This document shows positions 48,717 through 61,900 of a DNA stretch of 64,000 nt, one piece after another; the first letter of the stretch is position 1; every line of letters starts with the position of its first letter. Below the pieces are notes generated by a model, which saw only the letters and a list, made by a program, of their open reading frames with translations, was not told where the DNA came from and did not search any database. The stretch is from the NCBI GenBank assembly GCA_023333565.1, contig JAJKFH010003599.1, forward strand, positions 620,001 through 684,000, written 5' to 3'. The position numbers were made by a program, and so were the translations under genes. The stretch comes from Puffinus mauretanicus (lineage: Eukaryota > Chordata > Aves > Procellariiformes > Procellariidae).

Positions 48717-48731
48717 CTGACTCTGAGTCAG
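48717..48731. promoter_or_regulatory. 15-bp palindrome centred on AP-1 core
   Basis: CTGACTC-T-GAGTCAG is a perfect 7-bp inverted repeat around one central base. It contains the AP-1 heptamer TGAGTCA at 48724-48730. Similar half-sites appear in the 7.17 kb element. Confidence 0.3.
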
Positions 48732-49165
48732 ACAGAAGGAATGGAAAATAATGTCAAACTACAATTTCCAGACATACTGCAGTAGGTCCGGTGGAGAGAA
48801 TTTTGTGTTAAGTTAGTTCAAAACAGATCTTCTCTGTTTGATTCGACAAAATTGTTTTAGTCAATTTTGAAGTGTTAGAATATTTTTATTTATGCATTTC
48901 CAGAAATATCCTGAATTTTTACTTTTTCTTTTACCAGTATTTCAAGTTGACATTCCAATTAATAAGAAAATCTTAGAATTTCTTATAAGACAAAAGCAAT
49001 GATTTACAATGAGTTTCACCTCTAGCTGTTTCACTAGTGTTTGAGTAGGCACAAGGCTTTGGATTCGTGCATTCAATTCCAGCACTAGTGCCTATGTGGT
49101 AAATCTTGAGGGTCTTAATCAGTACACATAATAGGTTTTTCTGATTCCAGAACTGAAAGGACAAC

Positions 49166-49230
49166 AGATCGGATTCTCAGCTGGTGTAAACCATTGCTGA
49201 CTGGAGTCTCCCACCATTTACATCAATTCT
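49166..49230. mobile_element. Ancient palindromic-repeat relic (CAGCTGGTGTAAA type)
   Basis: GATCGGATTCTCAGCTGGTG continues into TAAACC, then GGAGTCTCCCACCATTTACA. It resembles one half and the centre of a common sauropsid repeat of the form 'ggatctcagctggtgtaaatca...' with a mirrored second half. Only the first half is well preserved here. Confidence 0.45.
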
Positions 49231-52200
49231 TTGCTAGTTTCCCTGTTGTTGACTTCTCATTCACCCTTTACACACACAAACACTTCCGTGGTGTTATGTA
49301 ATTGTCTGAGCATTTTTGTTCGTTTCTCACTTTTTATTTTCAAACATTTCTAGAATATATATACGCATAGTACCTGTGACTGTCTTGTCTTTTATCCCTT
49401 TCCTTAAAAGGGTTGTTTTACTTCCCATTGTCAGGTTATGAATATAGCCTATGAATTTATCATGAGTTTCAGAATGTTCCTCACAGCTGTGACTCCTGCA
49501 TTCCACTCCAGTACTTTTTCTCATGAGCCATTTTTAAGATGAAATTAATGAGAAACGTCACTGGATGAATTGCTCAATTCTGAGCGTGTGTGTCTGTATG
49601 CGTGTAGGACTCGGAGGCGAGACCTTTTGGAAATATCTGGTTGGCAAGCCATGAAATCTCCTACTAACACAAGGAATCTTACAAATATGACTAACAAGTG
49701 AGTGTGATGTTGTTTGTATAGTGCGTCATCAAGAGATGCACACTCATTTTATGTGAACTTGCTTCCTCTGTCACAGAAACATAGTGACTGTATTATTAAC
49801 TCTTCTTCTGATGGCTAAATCCTTGTGCAGCTAGGCTCCTGTGTTTAGGCTCTCTTCTTAAAGTGAAGTACTGCAGTAAAAGTCTTAGTCATGGTCTCCT
49901 GGAATATTAAGGTAGATATTGCAGCTTCTGTGGTAAGAAACATACCAGCTTGGGTAAAGAGCACAGAACCATGGGAAAGAAACAAAGCAGGCAGAGTGGC
50001 AACCAGGACATGATCCCATATGTGCAGATTCTCTCATTTGGAGGTTTCATTTCCTTCCCCCACTTGAACCAGCAGGTGTAGGGATGCATGAAAGTAAGCC
50101 ATGAATGCTGGGACAGAAATGATCAACAAAATGTACTTGAACCTCCAAGGTTCAGTTGCCATCTAAGGCCAAACACAAAACCCAGAGTTATTTCTGTGTT
50201 TTCGCTAAGCCGCTGTGCCCATTTCTCCTCTATACATTTGCTTGTATTTTGAACATCAAGCTGAGTGCATAAGCAGCAGGATACATTGCATTATTAAACT
50301 GTATCACAGTTACTTGGATCCAAGCACCAAGCTCCGCAGTGGCCACCTAGAAGTGCACGTTGCTGAACAAGCATAAAGATGGAATTAAAATGACATGGCT
50401 ATTGGAGTACAGTGTTACTGTGGTGTATACAATTCCAAATTGGTTTCTGATAAAGCTGAGTCCCAAACTGTTGAAGTACTGAATTCTTATAGCCCAATGT
50501 GTTGAGCTGCAATGGAAAGCACGTATTTAAGTATTCAGAAAAGCATTATCTTTAAGAGCTTTCTTGGGAAATTCAGAGACTATAGCAGTTAAACTGCTGT
50601 TTTTACCTGTGTGAGATAAAATCTTAAAGCAATACTTACCATTTGAAGGAATATGATGTGCAGTAATGGTACTAACTTGTTATCCTCTGATCAATAATAC
50701 CCGATTATTTCTATGGGAGAATGTAGTAATAACTGAGACACAGCTGAAGTTCGGGGTGACGCATTTCGTATTTAATTAGTTAAGTTTGTGTGGAAGTTTC
50801 TCATAATGACTTATTCATGCTAAGCATGCAGAGTGGCAGCAGCACAAATAAGGAGAGGATAGATCAGCAGTGAGGCAAAATCACATTTACTTTCTGTGGC
50901 TGTGAACCACTCCTGTGATGATAATGTCAGAGGCTGGTGTCTTGCTCCTGTTTCGCTTGAAGCCAGTGAGATTTTTTTATGGATTTCAGGAAAAACTGGA
51001 GCGGACCACTGAGTAGACTTCAAAATTATGAACTGTTACTGCAGCTGAAGTTGCCTTAGAGCTTTGACAAAAGGCTCTGGAAGAGGTGACTGTGAGGCTT
51101 TAGCTTCAGGTGCTTACACTACCCCTCTGCTAGAGGCTATCACCCCCACAGTGTGTTTAGCACAATGTCCTTGTCACAACTCTGACAACTTAAAAAGACC
51201 AATGAGGAGTTCAACCTAAGATGCCAAAGCACAAAATGGAACCATCGAGATGCATGTATGTATTCCTTCCTAGTGGCCCTCTACGGATGGGTGGACTGCT
51301 GGGTAAAATAAGGTTATAAACTGCAAAAGCATGATTTGCTAGAGCTCATCTGTTAAATCCATCCTTAGTTCCATTTTAATTAACAACTCCCTGGCTTTCT
51401 TCAGAACACAGTCTGGCCTTAATATTTACAGCGGGTTGGATGCTAAGTCTGCGAGCTGACAAACTGGGGGAGAACTTGAAAAAGGTGGTTTCTTTTCTTT
51501 AAGTATTCTAGTTTATATTTGTAGCTGCACTTCTGTTGCTTCTACAAAACAAACTGCATTTTTTTTGTTTGTTATAAGATAAAAAAAGGACTCTTGACTT
51601 GTTAGCATAACATTTAGAAGGCGTGTAGGCCTTTTAATGACCTCAGTCCCACATTTGGGTGACTGAGAGTTGCATTGCTATGAATTTACTTTAGATGCCA
51701 GTTTCTTGACATCAGTGTAAACTGCCAGACTTTATCTGATTAGAGGTAAATTTTATCATTTTTTGAGAGCTGAAGATCCAACTGATGTTCATGTTTCTTT
51801 GCATGTGCCAGTCAGTGGAATAAGGATAATGTCCATCTGCCAACAGATCTATCTGCTATCCAATTTCTTTCAATATCTCAGTAATATTTTAGATGCTGTT
51901 ATGGGTCCAAATGTTGTGCCTGATGCTTCCTCTATTAAAATTGTGCTAGGGACTTGAAAGGGGGGGAGGACTGGGACCCTTTCTTAAAGAATTTCTAGCG
52001 ATGTCTATGATATCATTAAGCACCAGTGTTCTGGAGAGATCAGCTTTTCCCTCCCTACTTTGTAATATTAAAATCAGTAAAAGTCAAATAGCTGGCTTGC
52101 ATCATACCTTTTACTATTTGACTAGACTAATGTCTGTAATAAAATTCAGCTTAAAGCATGAGTCATAGTTTGTAGAAGAATGAAGAACTTTAGTAACCAC

Positions 52201-53163
52201 CATATTAAGCCTTGCTTTTTTTTCACCCACAGGTGTACATATATAGGTTATACTTCTTGTCCCTAGATAGCCAGGAACATGCGCTTGGATGAGCATGTAT
52301 AGCTGCTGCAGTCCTGAAAAGGCTTAAGCATTGGCTCACCTTATATGATTTTGCTGAATTTATTTAGATAGGCATGTTCTTCATTCAACGAAATGCAGCA
52401 GCAACTATTGCCTGGAATAAAAATTTTGTTCAGCTGAGGTGGTGTAAGCCCACAGCAACATCCTAAAATAGCGGAATACCTTCAACTGTTAGTACAACAG
52501 ATTAGTTTGACTTCTCTGTCTAACCTTTCAAAGCTAGTAACAGAGTTTTGTGATTCCCAGTGAATTTACAGTGTTATACATTTGTGCCTGTGCCAAAAAC
52601 TGAGAGCAGACGCTCTGGATCACTGAAGCTGGCAGAAAATGGCGAGTGGTTGACCAGTGCCAAGATAAAACATCTGTAGGAAGGAAAAAACCACCACTGA
52701 AATCTGTGCTTTTGGGAAGTAATTTGCTTAAACAGGTCATATTTATGTCAGCAAAACCCTCAAGAATGTTCATCGTTAATTGCAACAACATAAATGTTAA
52801 TAATCAAGGACTTCAGGAAACATTTACAGAGATGACAGTGTTCTCTAACTAAATTATTAAACATCGTGTCACTTTCACATATGAATCCCAATGAGCTTCT
52901 GTACTAATGTGCCTAGGAATTGCTTGGCACTGATTACAGGAAAAATAATTCTTTGTCTCTGTGAGGAGGTGACAAGTGCGATTTTGAAATCCAGACTTCT
53001 GAAAAATTAGTGACTTTATTTCCTGGCATTTGCTTAAGGGGAAAATGAAGCAAAAATCGTATTGCTGAAAATGATAGTGTTGTAGTAGAGCGAAATGAAA
53101 GTAAAGACAGCAGGATACCACTACAGTGATAATGGGGGAGGAGGATGGGTCTGTTACCTGAGC

Positions 53164-53177
53164 CGGGGGCGGGGGGG
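53164..53177 (+). repeat. G-rich tract
   Basis: GGGGG-C-GGGGGGG within a locally G-rich 150-base patch. Confidence 0.7.
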
Positions 53178-53276
53178 ACATCCTAGCCATTCTTCATTAC
53201 ATGAGCCAGATTGTGCACTGCCACAGGGGTGGGGAGATGTGCCTTAGAGTCTCCTTGTAAATCCGTGGTAGCTGTA

Positions 53277-53292
53277 AGAGGAGAGAGAGAGA
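53277..53292 (+). repeat. (AG)n microsatellite
   Basis: About eight AG units followed by AATTAAAATG. Confidence 0.8.
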
Positions 53293-53397
53293 ATTAAAAT
53301 GTCTGCTGATTAATGCTTAATATTTTACCAGCTCATCTTTCCAAGAACAAGATTTAGGACGTGCTTGTGGAAGGAGCTACTTTTCCGGGAGGAAGCA

Positions 53398-53413
53398 GGG
53401 AGGGAGGGAGGGG
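53398..53413 (+). repeat. (GGGA)4 microsatellite
   Basis: Four GGGA units ending in GGGG. Four G-triplets in a row satisfy the simplest G-quadruplex pattern. Confidence 0.8.
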
Positions 53414-56400
53414 TTAAGTTGGTCCTTAGTATGTTATGTGGTGCTGAGGTATGGGAGCAGGGAAGAGAGATGACATCTGGTGCTGATCTCAAACACCCAC
53501 GCGATGAGATGAATAGATCATCGCTCCATCCTTAATTCCTAGGATGTTTACTAGGAATCCCAGTTCTTTGCTGGAATTGTGTCACCATACAGAATAAATC
53601 AGTATGCAAGCCATGTTGCTTTACTTATGGTACATTTCTTTAACACAGAAAGGGAAAAAGCAAAAATGCTGGTATTTTTAATTTATTTTAAACACAGTTA
53701 GAAGAAAGAAAAAAAAAAAATGAAAAAACACTGTCCTTAAGTAGCACCTCATCTTTTTATCATGTGCCTGCCTACCTTAGTAGGTCCAGATCCAGAAGAG
53801 AATTCATCTATGCTGGCCATCATTTCCTTATTCCTGCTTACATAGCTTAGAACTTTCTCTTTTCTTATGGCATATCTGTGGGGATTAGAGATTAATTGCT
53901 CTTTGAAGCCTTGATCACTAGGCAAAGGTTTTTGAAAGAGGCAGGCTTTGCACCGTATTCCTGAAGAAACCAAGAACAACCATATTTTAATCTCTGAATG
54001 TTTCACAACCAAGGGCTGTAACGTAAGGGATTTCACATGCCTGATCATGTTGACAACCTAATGCTTTAAAGTGTAACGGAGCAGGTAGGGATGACTACTG
54101 ATCCAGCCTGCATTGCTTGCTTTGAGGTTTAGATTGTTTCTGCCAGTTTATGGCATTATGGGAGGAGGTGTTAGGAGTTCTGAGCCATCTGGAGCTTGAG
54201 ATCCTTTTGCTCAGAAACTTAACATCAGTGCCCTTTTTATCCATTTATTCCCACTCGGCATTTGTCTAGTTGATTTTCTTTGCCTCAGCATGCTAACCTG
54301 CATTTTACTAGTTGAATTGCATCCTCCTTTTTTTTAGACCCCTTTTTTGCTTTTTTTCAGGATCATTTTGAATTCTATGAGTATCCTCCAGCATACTGGC
54401 AATCACTCCCAGCTGGACGTACCTGCAAAATTAATAATCTTACTGTCTTTTTCATCAGCCAGTTTATTAAGGAAAGCATCAAATAGTCCTGTACTTTAGA
54501 TAGGCCCCTGTGGAACCTTGTGGTGTGTATTCCAAAGATAGTTTCAAAATCAGTTCCCATAACGAAGTATACATATTGGCTAATAAACCTTTCGAAATTA
54601 CTTTTTATATTGCTTTGGGAACTCTAATGTGTGGTTTCCTCAGAAATTTTGTGGCATAACATACTACCTTAACAATTAGTTCTTGAGTTTGCTTGAGTAA
54701 AGAAGTTTACTTTGGTTTGTTTCTTCTAAGAATGTAAAGAGCTGCAAGATTGTTAGCAAGGCCCTTTTGGTTTATAGGGCACTGTAAGTGAAGGGACCAC
54801 TTGAAGAAGCGTGCTGCTATCTGCAAGAGTGACAATAAAATCAGAAGATCCTCTAATATCTGCAGTTACACATGCTGTATCCCAGATGGTAAAAAGACTA
54901 GGCTGATTTATGCTCATCTGGTCCCATAGGCTGCTTGTGATAAAAATGTTCACGACCCTGCTTCAAAAGCACGGATCTGCTCTGAACTTGGAGTAGGTGT
55001 TTTACAGAGGGATCTTCCTCTTCTCTTAGCGGGGGTCTTTATGTTAATAGCTGTTCTTCAGCAAGTTCCAGTAGTTGTTATGGATAGTGGTAGATGCTAT
55101 TTTCCATTTTCTTACTGGTGTGCTCAGAGAAACTCTTAGGGATATATTGTCAGGGGCCTCAGAGAAGTGGATATGGAAATAACCACCTTGCAGAACTCAT
55201 GCAAGGGGCCAAGATATTGTTTGAGGACTGCCAGAAGTCACGCAGATGCTCTAAAAGGAGGCATAGCATATATTTCAAGATAGAGGACATCTGATCTAGT
55301 AAGTCCACCCAGTACTGTGCCATGTAGAGTTACCAGTTAGGGTCTGAAAGCAGCATTGCAAATTTCGTTTATTAATCTGGGCTTGGTGCCATGTGACTGC
55401 CAATATCTGGACCCAGGCTGGTTGTGTCCAACCATTTTGGATGTGTACACTGTGCTTTATTCATGCTTCTGTTTCCAGGGTTAACACCGCTCTGGTTTCT
55501 CTATAATCAGCGGCATATACCTGCTTATAGGCCATACGAGCTGACACTGTTGCATTAGTTCAGCCAAAGGCAGACTTCAAAGTTTTCCTTTTCTTGCCGC
55601 TAACATCTCACTTTTTAACTGAAGGCTGATATTTTGGTACAATCAGGAATTTGGTAACCTAGATGTTGTCTAAATACAAATCTGAAGAGATGCTGGAAAA
55701 ACAGAGACTTTCTGGTTTATCTTCTAGGTGTTTTTTTAAGTATGGTGTCAGGGTGCAAAACAAGCTCTATGTGTGGATTCAGCCTCAAAACATATGGAAA
55801 ATAAATTAAACGGGGGCTATTCTGCGTTTTGTTAAATGGCCTGTAACCCCTGTTAATGAAAACTGGTATCTGCTGTGTATCTGCAAGTGGTGTCCTCATG
55901 AAGAAGTGAGGGTGGGTCTTTGCAAGCAGACTTGCACAGGTTTGGATGGATTGAGAGAAAGAAGGGTCCCGTGCTTTAAGCACATAGCAAACCTTCTGAG
56001 CGTATGAAGTGCTGCAGCCCTCAACCCTGTGTTGTGCTTGTGCTTCATGTGTCCTTAGTGGGCCCAGTCCTGCTGAGCAGGCATCAGTTGACTTTGTAGA
56101 CCCTCTCTTGATGATGAAATTCTCTGTTGCCACTAGAATCGAAAGAGGAGTTAGCTGCCAAACTGGTTACAGGATATCAAACAAGTAACAGCCCCTTATG
56201 GTTGTATGAGTGTCTTTTGTGGCAGACCTGTGTCTCTGTCACATTTGTGATTAATAAGTGCCTTAAGAAATAAGTATTTGTTAACAAGATTTTTCTAACA
56301 AGAAGCATCTCTGGCACCAACAATGAAAAAGCACGTGTACAGGCATAATCATACCTTCCTGCGTCTGAAAAATGTCCTCCCCTGTGCAGTTTAAGCCTGA

Positions 56401-57729
56401 CACTTAGTGAAGGTAGTTTTTGTGGCTGTAGACCATCATGGCTATGAGGGAAATGTAGTACCTCTAATTAGAGAAAATACTGCCTTTCTCTGCAAACCTG
56501 TCCTTAGTAATTGAAGAATAATGTGTTAAACCATTATAATCATTAAATATGTGAAGAAGAGGGTACACTTATTTCAGTTTGCCTTTTAAAAAAGGGCTCA
56601 TTAATAATGTAAAACTCTTTGCTTCAGGGTTTTTTAAACACCTAACTAAAAATTAGACTCCTAATTACATGTTAATAGTACAGTGGCAAAATAGGAGGGA
56701 AGAAGAGAATCATAATTACTTATTCTCTCTGGCCTTATTTCAGCAAGCCATTTAAACTCGTGGTTTAAAATCTTCAGTAGTCAGAGAAGAAAAAGACTAC
56801 AGGCACTAAGTAGCATAAAGACGGCAGCCACAGGAAAACCGAAACTGTGGTGTGGAAGTGGTGTTCTATAGTGCTTGCTATTAGAAATGTGTGAAGGGTG
56901 GAGGTTCCGTTTCAAAAGAATTTGGAATGAAACCAAAACTATCTTTTCCAAAGCAAAATAGAAATAAGCATACTATTCTATATGAATACAGAGATTTATT
57001 TTCAACAGAATCACAATAGTTCATTTTGAAAGGTGACAGGAGAAAGCGCTCTGGTGCACTGGCTTATTTCCATCATAGATATCCATGTGTGCTTTTCGGG
57101 AAAGGGGATGGCTTGTGTTCATGAGACTTGGTCCTGGGTAAGTGTATGTACTGAATTGCCTAAGATGTGATGGTTGGCAGATACTAGTGGAATGGATTCT
57201 TGCTTTTTAAGAAGGCTTCTTAATGCACTATTCTTTTCTATGAAATAGTGGCAGTTTTTGCTGTTACGTTTCTAATGAATGATGCATGCACTAAGTACTG
57301 GTGAAGTAGTTTACTGCTTTGACTCACTCCTAGTGGCAAAATATAGCATTTTAATAGCTTGTAAAGAGCAAGAGAATCTTTTAATTGACTTAGACAAATC
57401 TGCTAAATTTCATCCAGCATCAACAACTTTTCTTCTGTCATTAATGCTCAGATTTCTTCCCGGTTTTCTTCATTGTGTCCAGATGGCCAGAAGAAAAGTG
57501 AAGTATCAGATCACAGGTGAAAGAAAATGTGACCACACTCTGTTTTATTTTAAGTCCTCCCCTAATATGTTGTTTTTTCATTTATTTAAGTACCAGATCA
57601 TCTTAGCGATGTGATTGCACAGAGTGAAGGGTAATACACACCTGTGACGTGTCTGCATATTGCTGGTATCTTGATGACCATTAACTGACCAGATCACCTT
57701 ATAGTTGCTGAAGAATATCGCAGGCTTTT

Positions 57730-58938
57730 CATAGAATCATGGAATGGTTTGGGTTGGAAGGGACCTTAAAGATCATCTAGTTCCAACCCCTCTGCCTTCA
57801 GCAGGGACACCTTCCACTAGAGCAGGTTGCTCAAAGCCCCGTCCCACCTGGCCTTGAACACTTCCAGGGACGGGCCATCCACAACTTCTCTGGGCAACCT
57901 GTTCCAGTGTTTCACCACCCTCATAGTGAAGACTTTCTTCCTTATATCTAATCTAAATCTACCCTCTTTCAGTTTAAAGCCATTACCCCTTGTCCTATCA
58001 CTACATGCCCTTGTAAAAAGTCCCTCTCCAGCTTTCTTGTAGGCCCTCTTCAGGTACTGGAAGGCTGCTATAAGGTCTCCCCAGAGCCTTCTCTTCCTCA
58101 GGCTGAACAACCCCAACTCTCTCAGCCTTTCTTCACAGGAGAGGCATTCCATCCCCCTGACTGTTTTCATGGCCCTCCTCTGGACCCGCTCCAACAGGTC
58201 CATGTCTTTCCTGTGCTGAGGGCTCCAGAGCTGGACGCAGTACTCCAGGTGGGGTCTCAGCAGAGCGGAGTAGAGGGGCAGAATCACCTCCCTCCACCGG
58301 CTGGCCACGCTTCTTTTGATGGAGCCCAGGATAGGGTTGGCCTTCTGGGATGCGAGCGCACGTTGCTGGCTCATGTCCAGCTTTTCGTCCACCTGTACCC
58401 CCAAGTCCTTCTCGGCAGGGCTGCTCTCAATCCCTTCATCCCCCAGCCTGTATTGATAGTGGGGGTTGTCCCAACCCAGGTGCAGGACCTTGCACTTGGC
58501 CTTGTTGAACCTCATGAGGTTCACATGGGCCCCACCTCTCAAGCCTGTCAAGGTCCCTCTAGATGGCATCCCTTCCCTTAGGCATGTCGACCGTACCACT
58601 CAGCTTGGTGTCGTCGGCAAACTTGCTGAGGGTGCACTCAGTCCCACTGTCTATGTCACCAACAAAGACGTTGAACAGTGCCAGTCCCAATACCAACCCC
58701 TGAGGAACGCCACTTGTCACTGGTCTCCACTTGGATATCGAGTTGCTGACTGCAACTCTTTGAATGCAACCATCCAGCCAATTCCTTATCCACCGAGTGG
58801 TCCATCTGTCAAATCCATGTCTCTCCAATTTAGAGGTAAGGATGTCATGCAGGACAGCATCAAATACTTTGCACTAGTCCGGGTGGATGACGTCAGTTGC
58901 TCTTTCCTTATCCACCAACACTGTAACCCTGTTGCAGT
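57730..58938 (-). mobile_element. CR1 non-LTR retrotransposon, 5'-truncated, best copy in window
   Basis: A CR1 LINE of about 1.2 kb lying on the minus strand. Read on that strand it holds the C-terminal half of the ORF2 reverse transcriptase, then a short 3' untranslated tail of about 87 bases (57730-57816) ending in two ATTCYATG octamers (57730-57745 on +), the terminal signature of avian CR1. Full-length CR1 is about 4.5 kb, so this is a typical 5'-truncated insertion made by target-primed reverse transcription. The left edge is sharp. The right edge near 58938 is where translated similarity to the RT fades, so it is approximate. CR1 usually leaves no clear target-site duplication, and none was found. 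More than 230 codons remain open, which suggests a younger insertion than the other two copies. Confidence 0.95.
57817..58936 (-). pseudogene. CR1 ORF2 reverse transcriptase fragment, broken
   Basis: Remnant of the RT that copies CR1 RNA at a nicked chromosomal site. One frame (58828 down to 58559) carries the VTSGVPQG motif and the catalytic FADD box at 58610-58621, both aspartates intact. A second frame carries the downstream RT and C-terminal region from [16 protein letters not shown] to the end of ORF2, with [29 protein letters not shown] and [10 protein letters not shown], stopping at TAG 57817-57819. Three lesions are visible: TAG at 58874-58876 upstream of the preserved block, TAG at 58559-58561 just after the FADD-containing segment, and a one-base frame change in the G/C run at 58527-58534. 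The endonuclease domain and ORF1 are missing by truncation. No functional product is expected. Confidence 0.93.
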
Positions 58939-61900
58939 CTTTAGACTTCGCATTGATGAATCTGTGATTGAATCAGGGTTACTACTCCATCTTTTGGCTC
59001 AGAAAGCAGCAAGTCTCAGCTCCCTATGTTAAGGAAGATCTTTTCTTACTGTTGTACAATGAACTTTAGATGGATTGAATATTCTTCATCTTACTCCCCA
59101 GAAATTCTTTGGCTAGTTTCAGGAAGTCAAATCTTTAGCTTTGTCATGGTCTTTTAACTGTAGAAGCAAAATGGCAATATAGTCTGTATTGTATACTGCA
59201 GCAACAAAACATTTGGAGGCTTGTACTCTTTTTGATGTGACAGAGAGAATCTATCAGCAGATTCTCTATTTGCTTGATTCCTTTTATAATGTTACATATT
59301 TTGGTCTCCAAAGGGTTAGAATTTTTCCCTGGCTCATGAAGTTTGTGGGTGACCTTCTTCCACCTCTGTGGCATGTTCTTCTTCTAAAAACATTCAAAGC
59401 AGAATACCATCATTTTCTATAATTCACAAAGGTTTCAATCTTTTAAACGTATAGGCAACATTTAATTTTACTGCCACAAAGTTAAAGCTCCTCTTGCAAT
59501 AGAAGGAAATGGCAAGCAAGAAATAAAAGAGCTGGAACAGAGAAGAAGGCTTGCTGCTCTTGCCTTGAGGGTGGTGTGGTGAAGCTATTAAGTGGTGCTG
59601 GAGGGAGAAAAGCTCTTTCTCCCAGCAGTTTCCATTGCCTCACGCACAGACTGTTCTTGGTGGGATGGCAGCCACAAGTTTGGTGTTTTATACAGGTAAA
59701 GGTCATGGGAGCATGACCGCGTCTCAGTCCACAACAGTTTACGAATCTGGGCTGCAGCTTATTCCATCAATTCTAGGGCTGATCTTGCTTGTAAATTAAA
59801 TGCATGCCTCTATCAGCAGGAATGCTAGGACTAAGGTAATAACTAAAAATGAGAGCCTTTTTTCTTTGTCCGTGTGTGGTATTTTTTTTCCAGTCTTCCA
59901 AAAGATACTGTCATCATCTAGGAAGCCTAATTCAACTTCGTGGACAGTGATACATCCTCACTGACTTTCATGGGTTTGGACCTATATCAGCTGTGATGCA
60001 TTTTAAATGGGACCCTAGGCATATATCAGAACTGTCAGTAATGTACAGAGATCGTCTTTGCCAACTGTTTCCTATGTGCTGCAGGTCTGAATGGAATGAG
60101 CATGGCTGTGCAATATGCCACATGCTCCCCTCGAGGAGAAAGCATGCTGATGCTGCTGTGTGCCTTCCAGTCTCGCTTGGTACTCTCCATAGTATAGCAG
60201 TAAGGCAGTGACTGAGAAGCAACTGCTAAGTAATTCAGAGAGCCGCAAAATAACTGGACTGGATCCCAAGACTTACTTAGTGAATACACAGCACAACAAC
60301 TCAAAGGATTTGTAAACAGTCTACGTGATTAATCATGATGTCCTCTTTTAAGGTTTTTCCCATTTAAAGTAAATAAAATGGAAAAAAAAGCTTTTCCTGG
60401 GGGAAACAAAGTCATCTCATGTCCATATGGAATTCAGTCAAGTAATTGCAGATCCCGTATTTTAATATCTTGAATGAAGCAGGAAGTTTCTCTCTCATTA
60501 TGCCTAGGGAGAGGACCAATGGGGAGAGTTAATCATTACTGAAGGCAAGTTATTGCTTTCCTTCAGCTTTCTTCCCTTCCTATTTCAGTGCCCAACACTG
60601 TGAGCTGAGACTTTCTTATGCACTGCATGTACTTTCATAACCAACAAGTTCAGCAGAAAGAGAAACAGGCTGTGCTGTAATTTAGGGTAATAAGTGAAAT
60701 AACCGTTTAGGGGAAAGAAAAAACCTCTCCAGGTCAAGATGTCCTCCTAGCACAGAAAAAGAGTAGCCTAATTTTATACATACATTTATCTATACATTTT
60801 TACTGGCCAGTCTTTATAAACAAAGGCCCTAGTCTGCCAAAAAGCTGAAGCACACACTGAGTACTTGGCTTCATTGTTATGAAGACTACAGAAGTAAATT
60901 TGACTCAAAAGGATACAATCTTTTTTCTTGGTATTCAAAGGAGCTTTGGCTTTGACTTTCACTAAAATGGCAGAGGATTTTTGATTATTTTTTTTCCTAT
61001 GGTTTCTAGAATAATAGTATGTTGTACCTCTACATTTTTGAAAGCACTGTACAAAGGTGAATATGAATAAATAGAGAAGGCTTAGAGATGGGGGAAAGCG
61101 GGAACACATACATAAGGAATTGCTTGCCCTGGGATCTTAGCGAATCAATAGCAGAGCTGAGAACCGAGCCCAGCTGTCCTGATTTCCCATCTGGTACTTG
61201 CCTTATACTGCACTGTTGGCTTTGCCAACAGAATACATAACTGCTTCCCTAGTGGTTGCCCTTCTATAAATGACCGAGGTGAGAGGGAATTCTTGCCACA
61301 AAGAATTTAAAGCTGGACAAAATTATGGGAAGAGAGCCAGGTAATGGATGTAACTTGTTTTAGGATTTAGAAATCTGGGGAGTTTTTATAGGAATTGGAA
61401 CTGTAGTACACTTGTATTTGCAGTAGAAGCCACTTCAAGGACTCTGTAGAAATGATATGGGGAACCGTGAGTTGAAAGTGAGGACAAAGAACAGCTACAG
61501 AAAGCCTCTAGAGTTTCTCCAAGGTGAACTGGCTTTCCTCTTTTTAATCTCTACATTCGTATTGGAATTAGAGACCCAGACAACCTATTTTCAAACAGTT
61601 CCAGTTATTTATATATCTCTGATCACCCTTTATTATAATAAGTATTTATGCATTCAGAATTTTATAATCCCATCAAAAAAATTAAGTGATCAACAGCAGC
61701 AAGTTTTACTGCAGGTCCTATGTTTATGTAGTCAAACCCAGATTCGTAGCTTTGCGCTGTTTTCTCCATCCTATATTGGTTGTGCCATGTGGTCTTGAGC
61801 CTGGTAAATCTCTGAGGACATCGCTCCTGAAAAGAGAAGCTACCCAATGTCGTACAGCAGGCTGTAGGCAAATCATGGCTGAAAAAGCAGAATGTGCAAT

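Larger units (their letters stand above)
47906..57729. other. Unique non-coding DNA
   Basis: Contains the palindrome at 48.72 kb, the repeat relic at 49.17 kb and G-rich microsatellites near 53.2-53.4 kb. The longest frame (138 codons, minus, 55717-56133) has no recognisable domain and no splice or promoter context. Nothing else seen. Confidence 0.55.

Noticed and set aside
55717..56133. 138-codon minus-strand open frame
   Set aside because: No family recognised and within the chance range for longest frame in 64 kb read in six frames.
58213..58581. 122-codon plus-strand open frame
   Set aside because: Also antisense to the CR1 RT coding sequence.
58466..59032. 188-codon plus-strand open frame
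   Set aside because: It lies antisense to the CR1 reverse transcriptase, and its composition is explained by the complementary coding strand.
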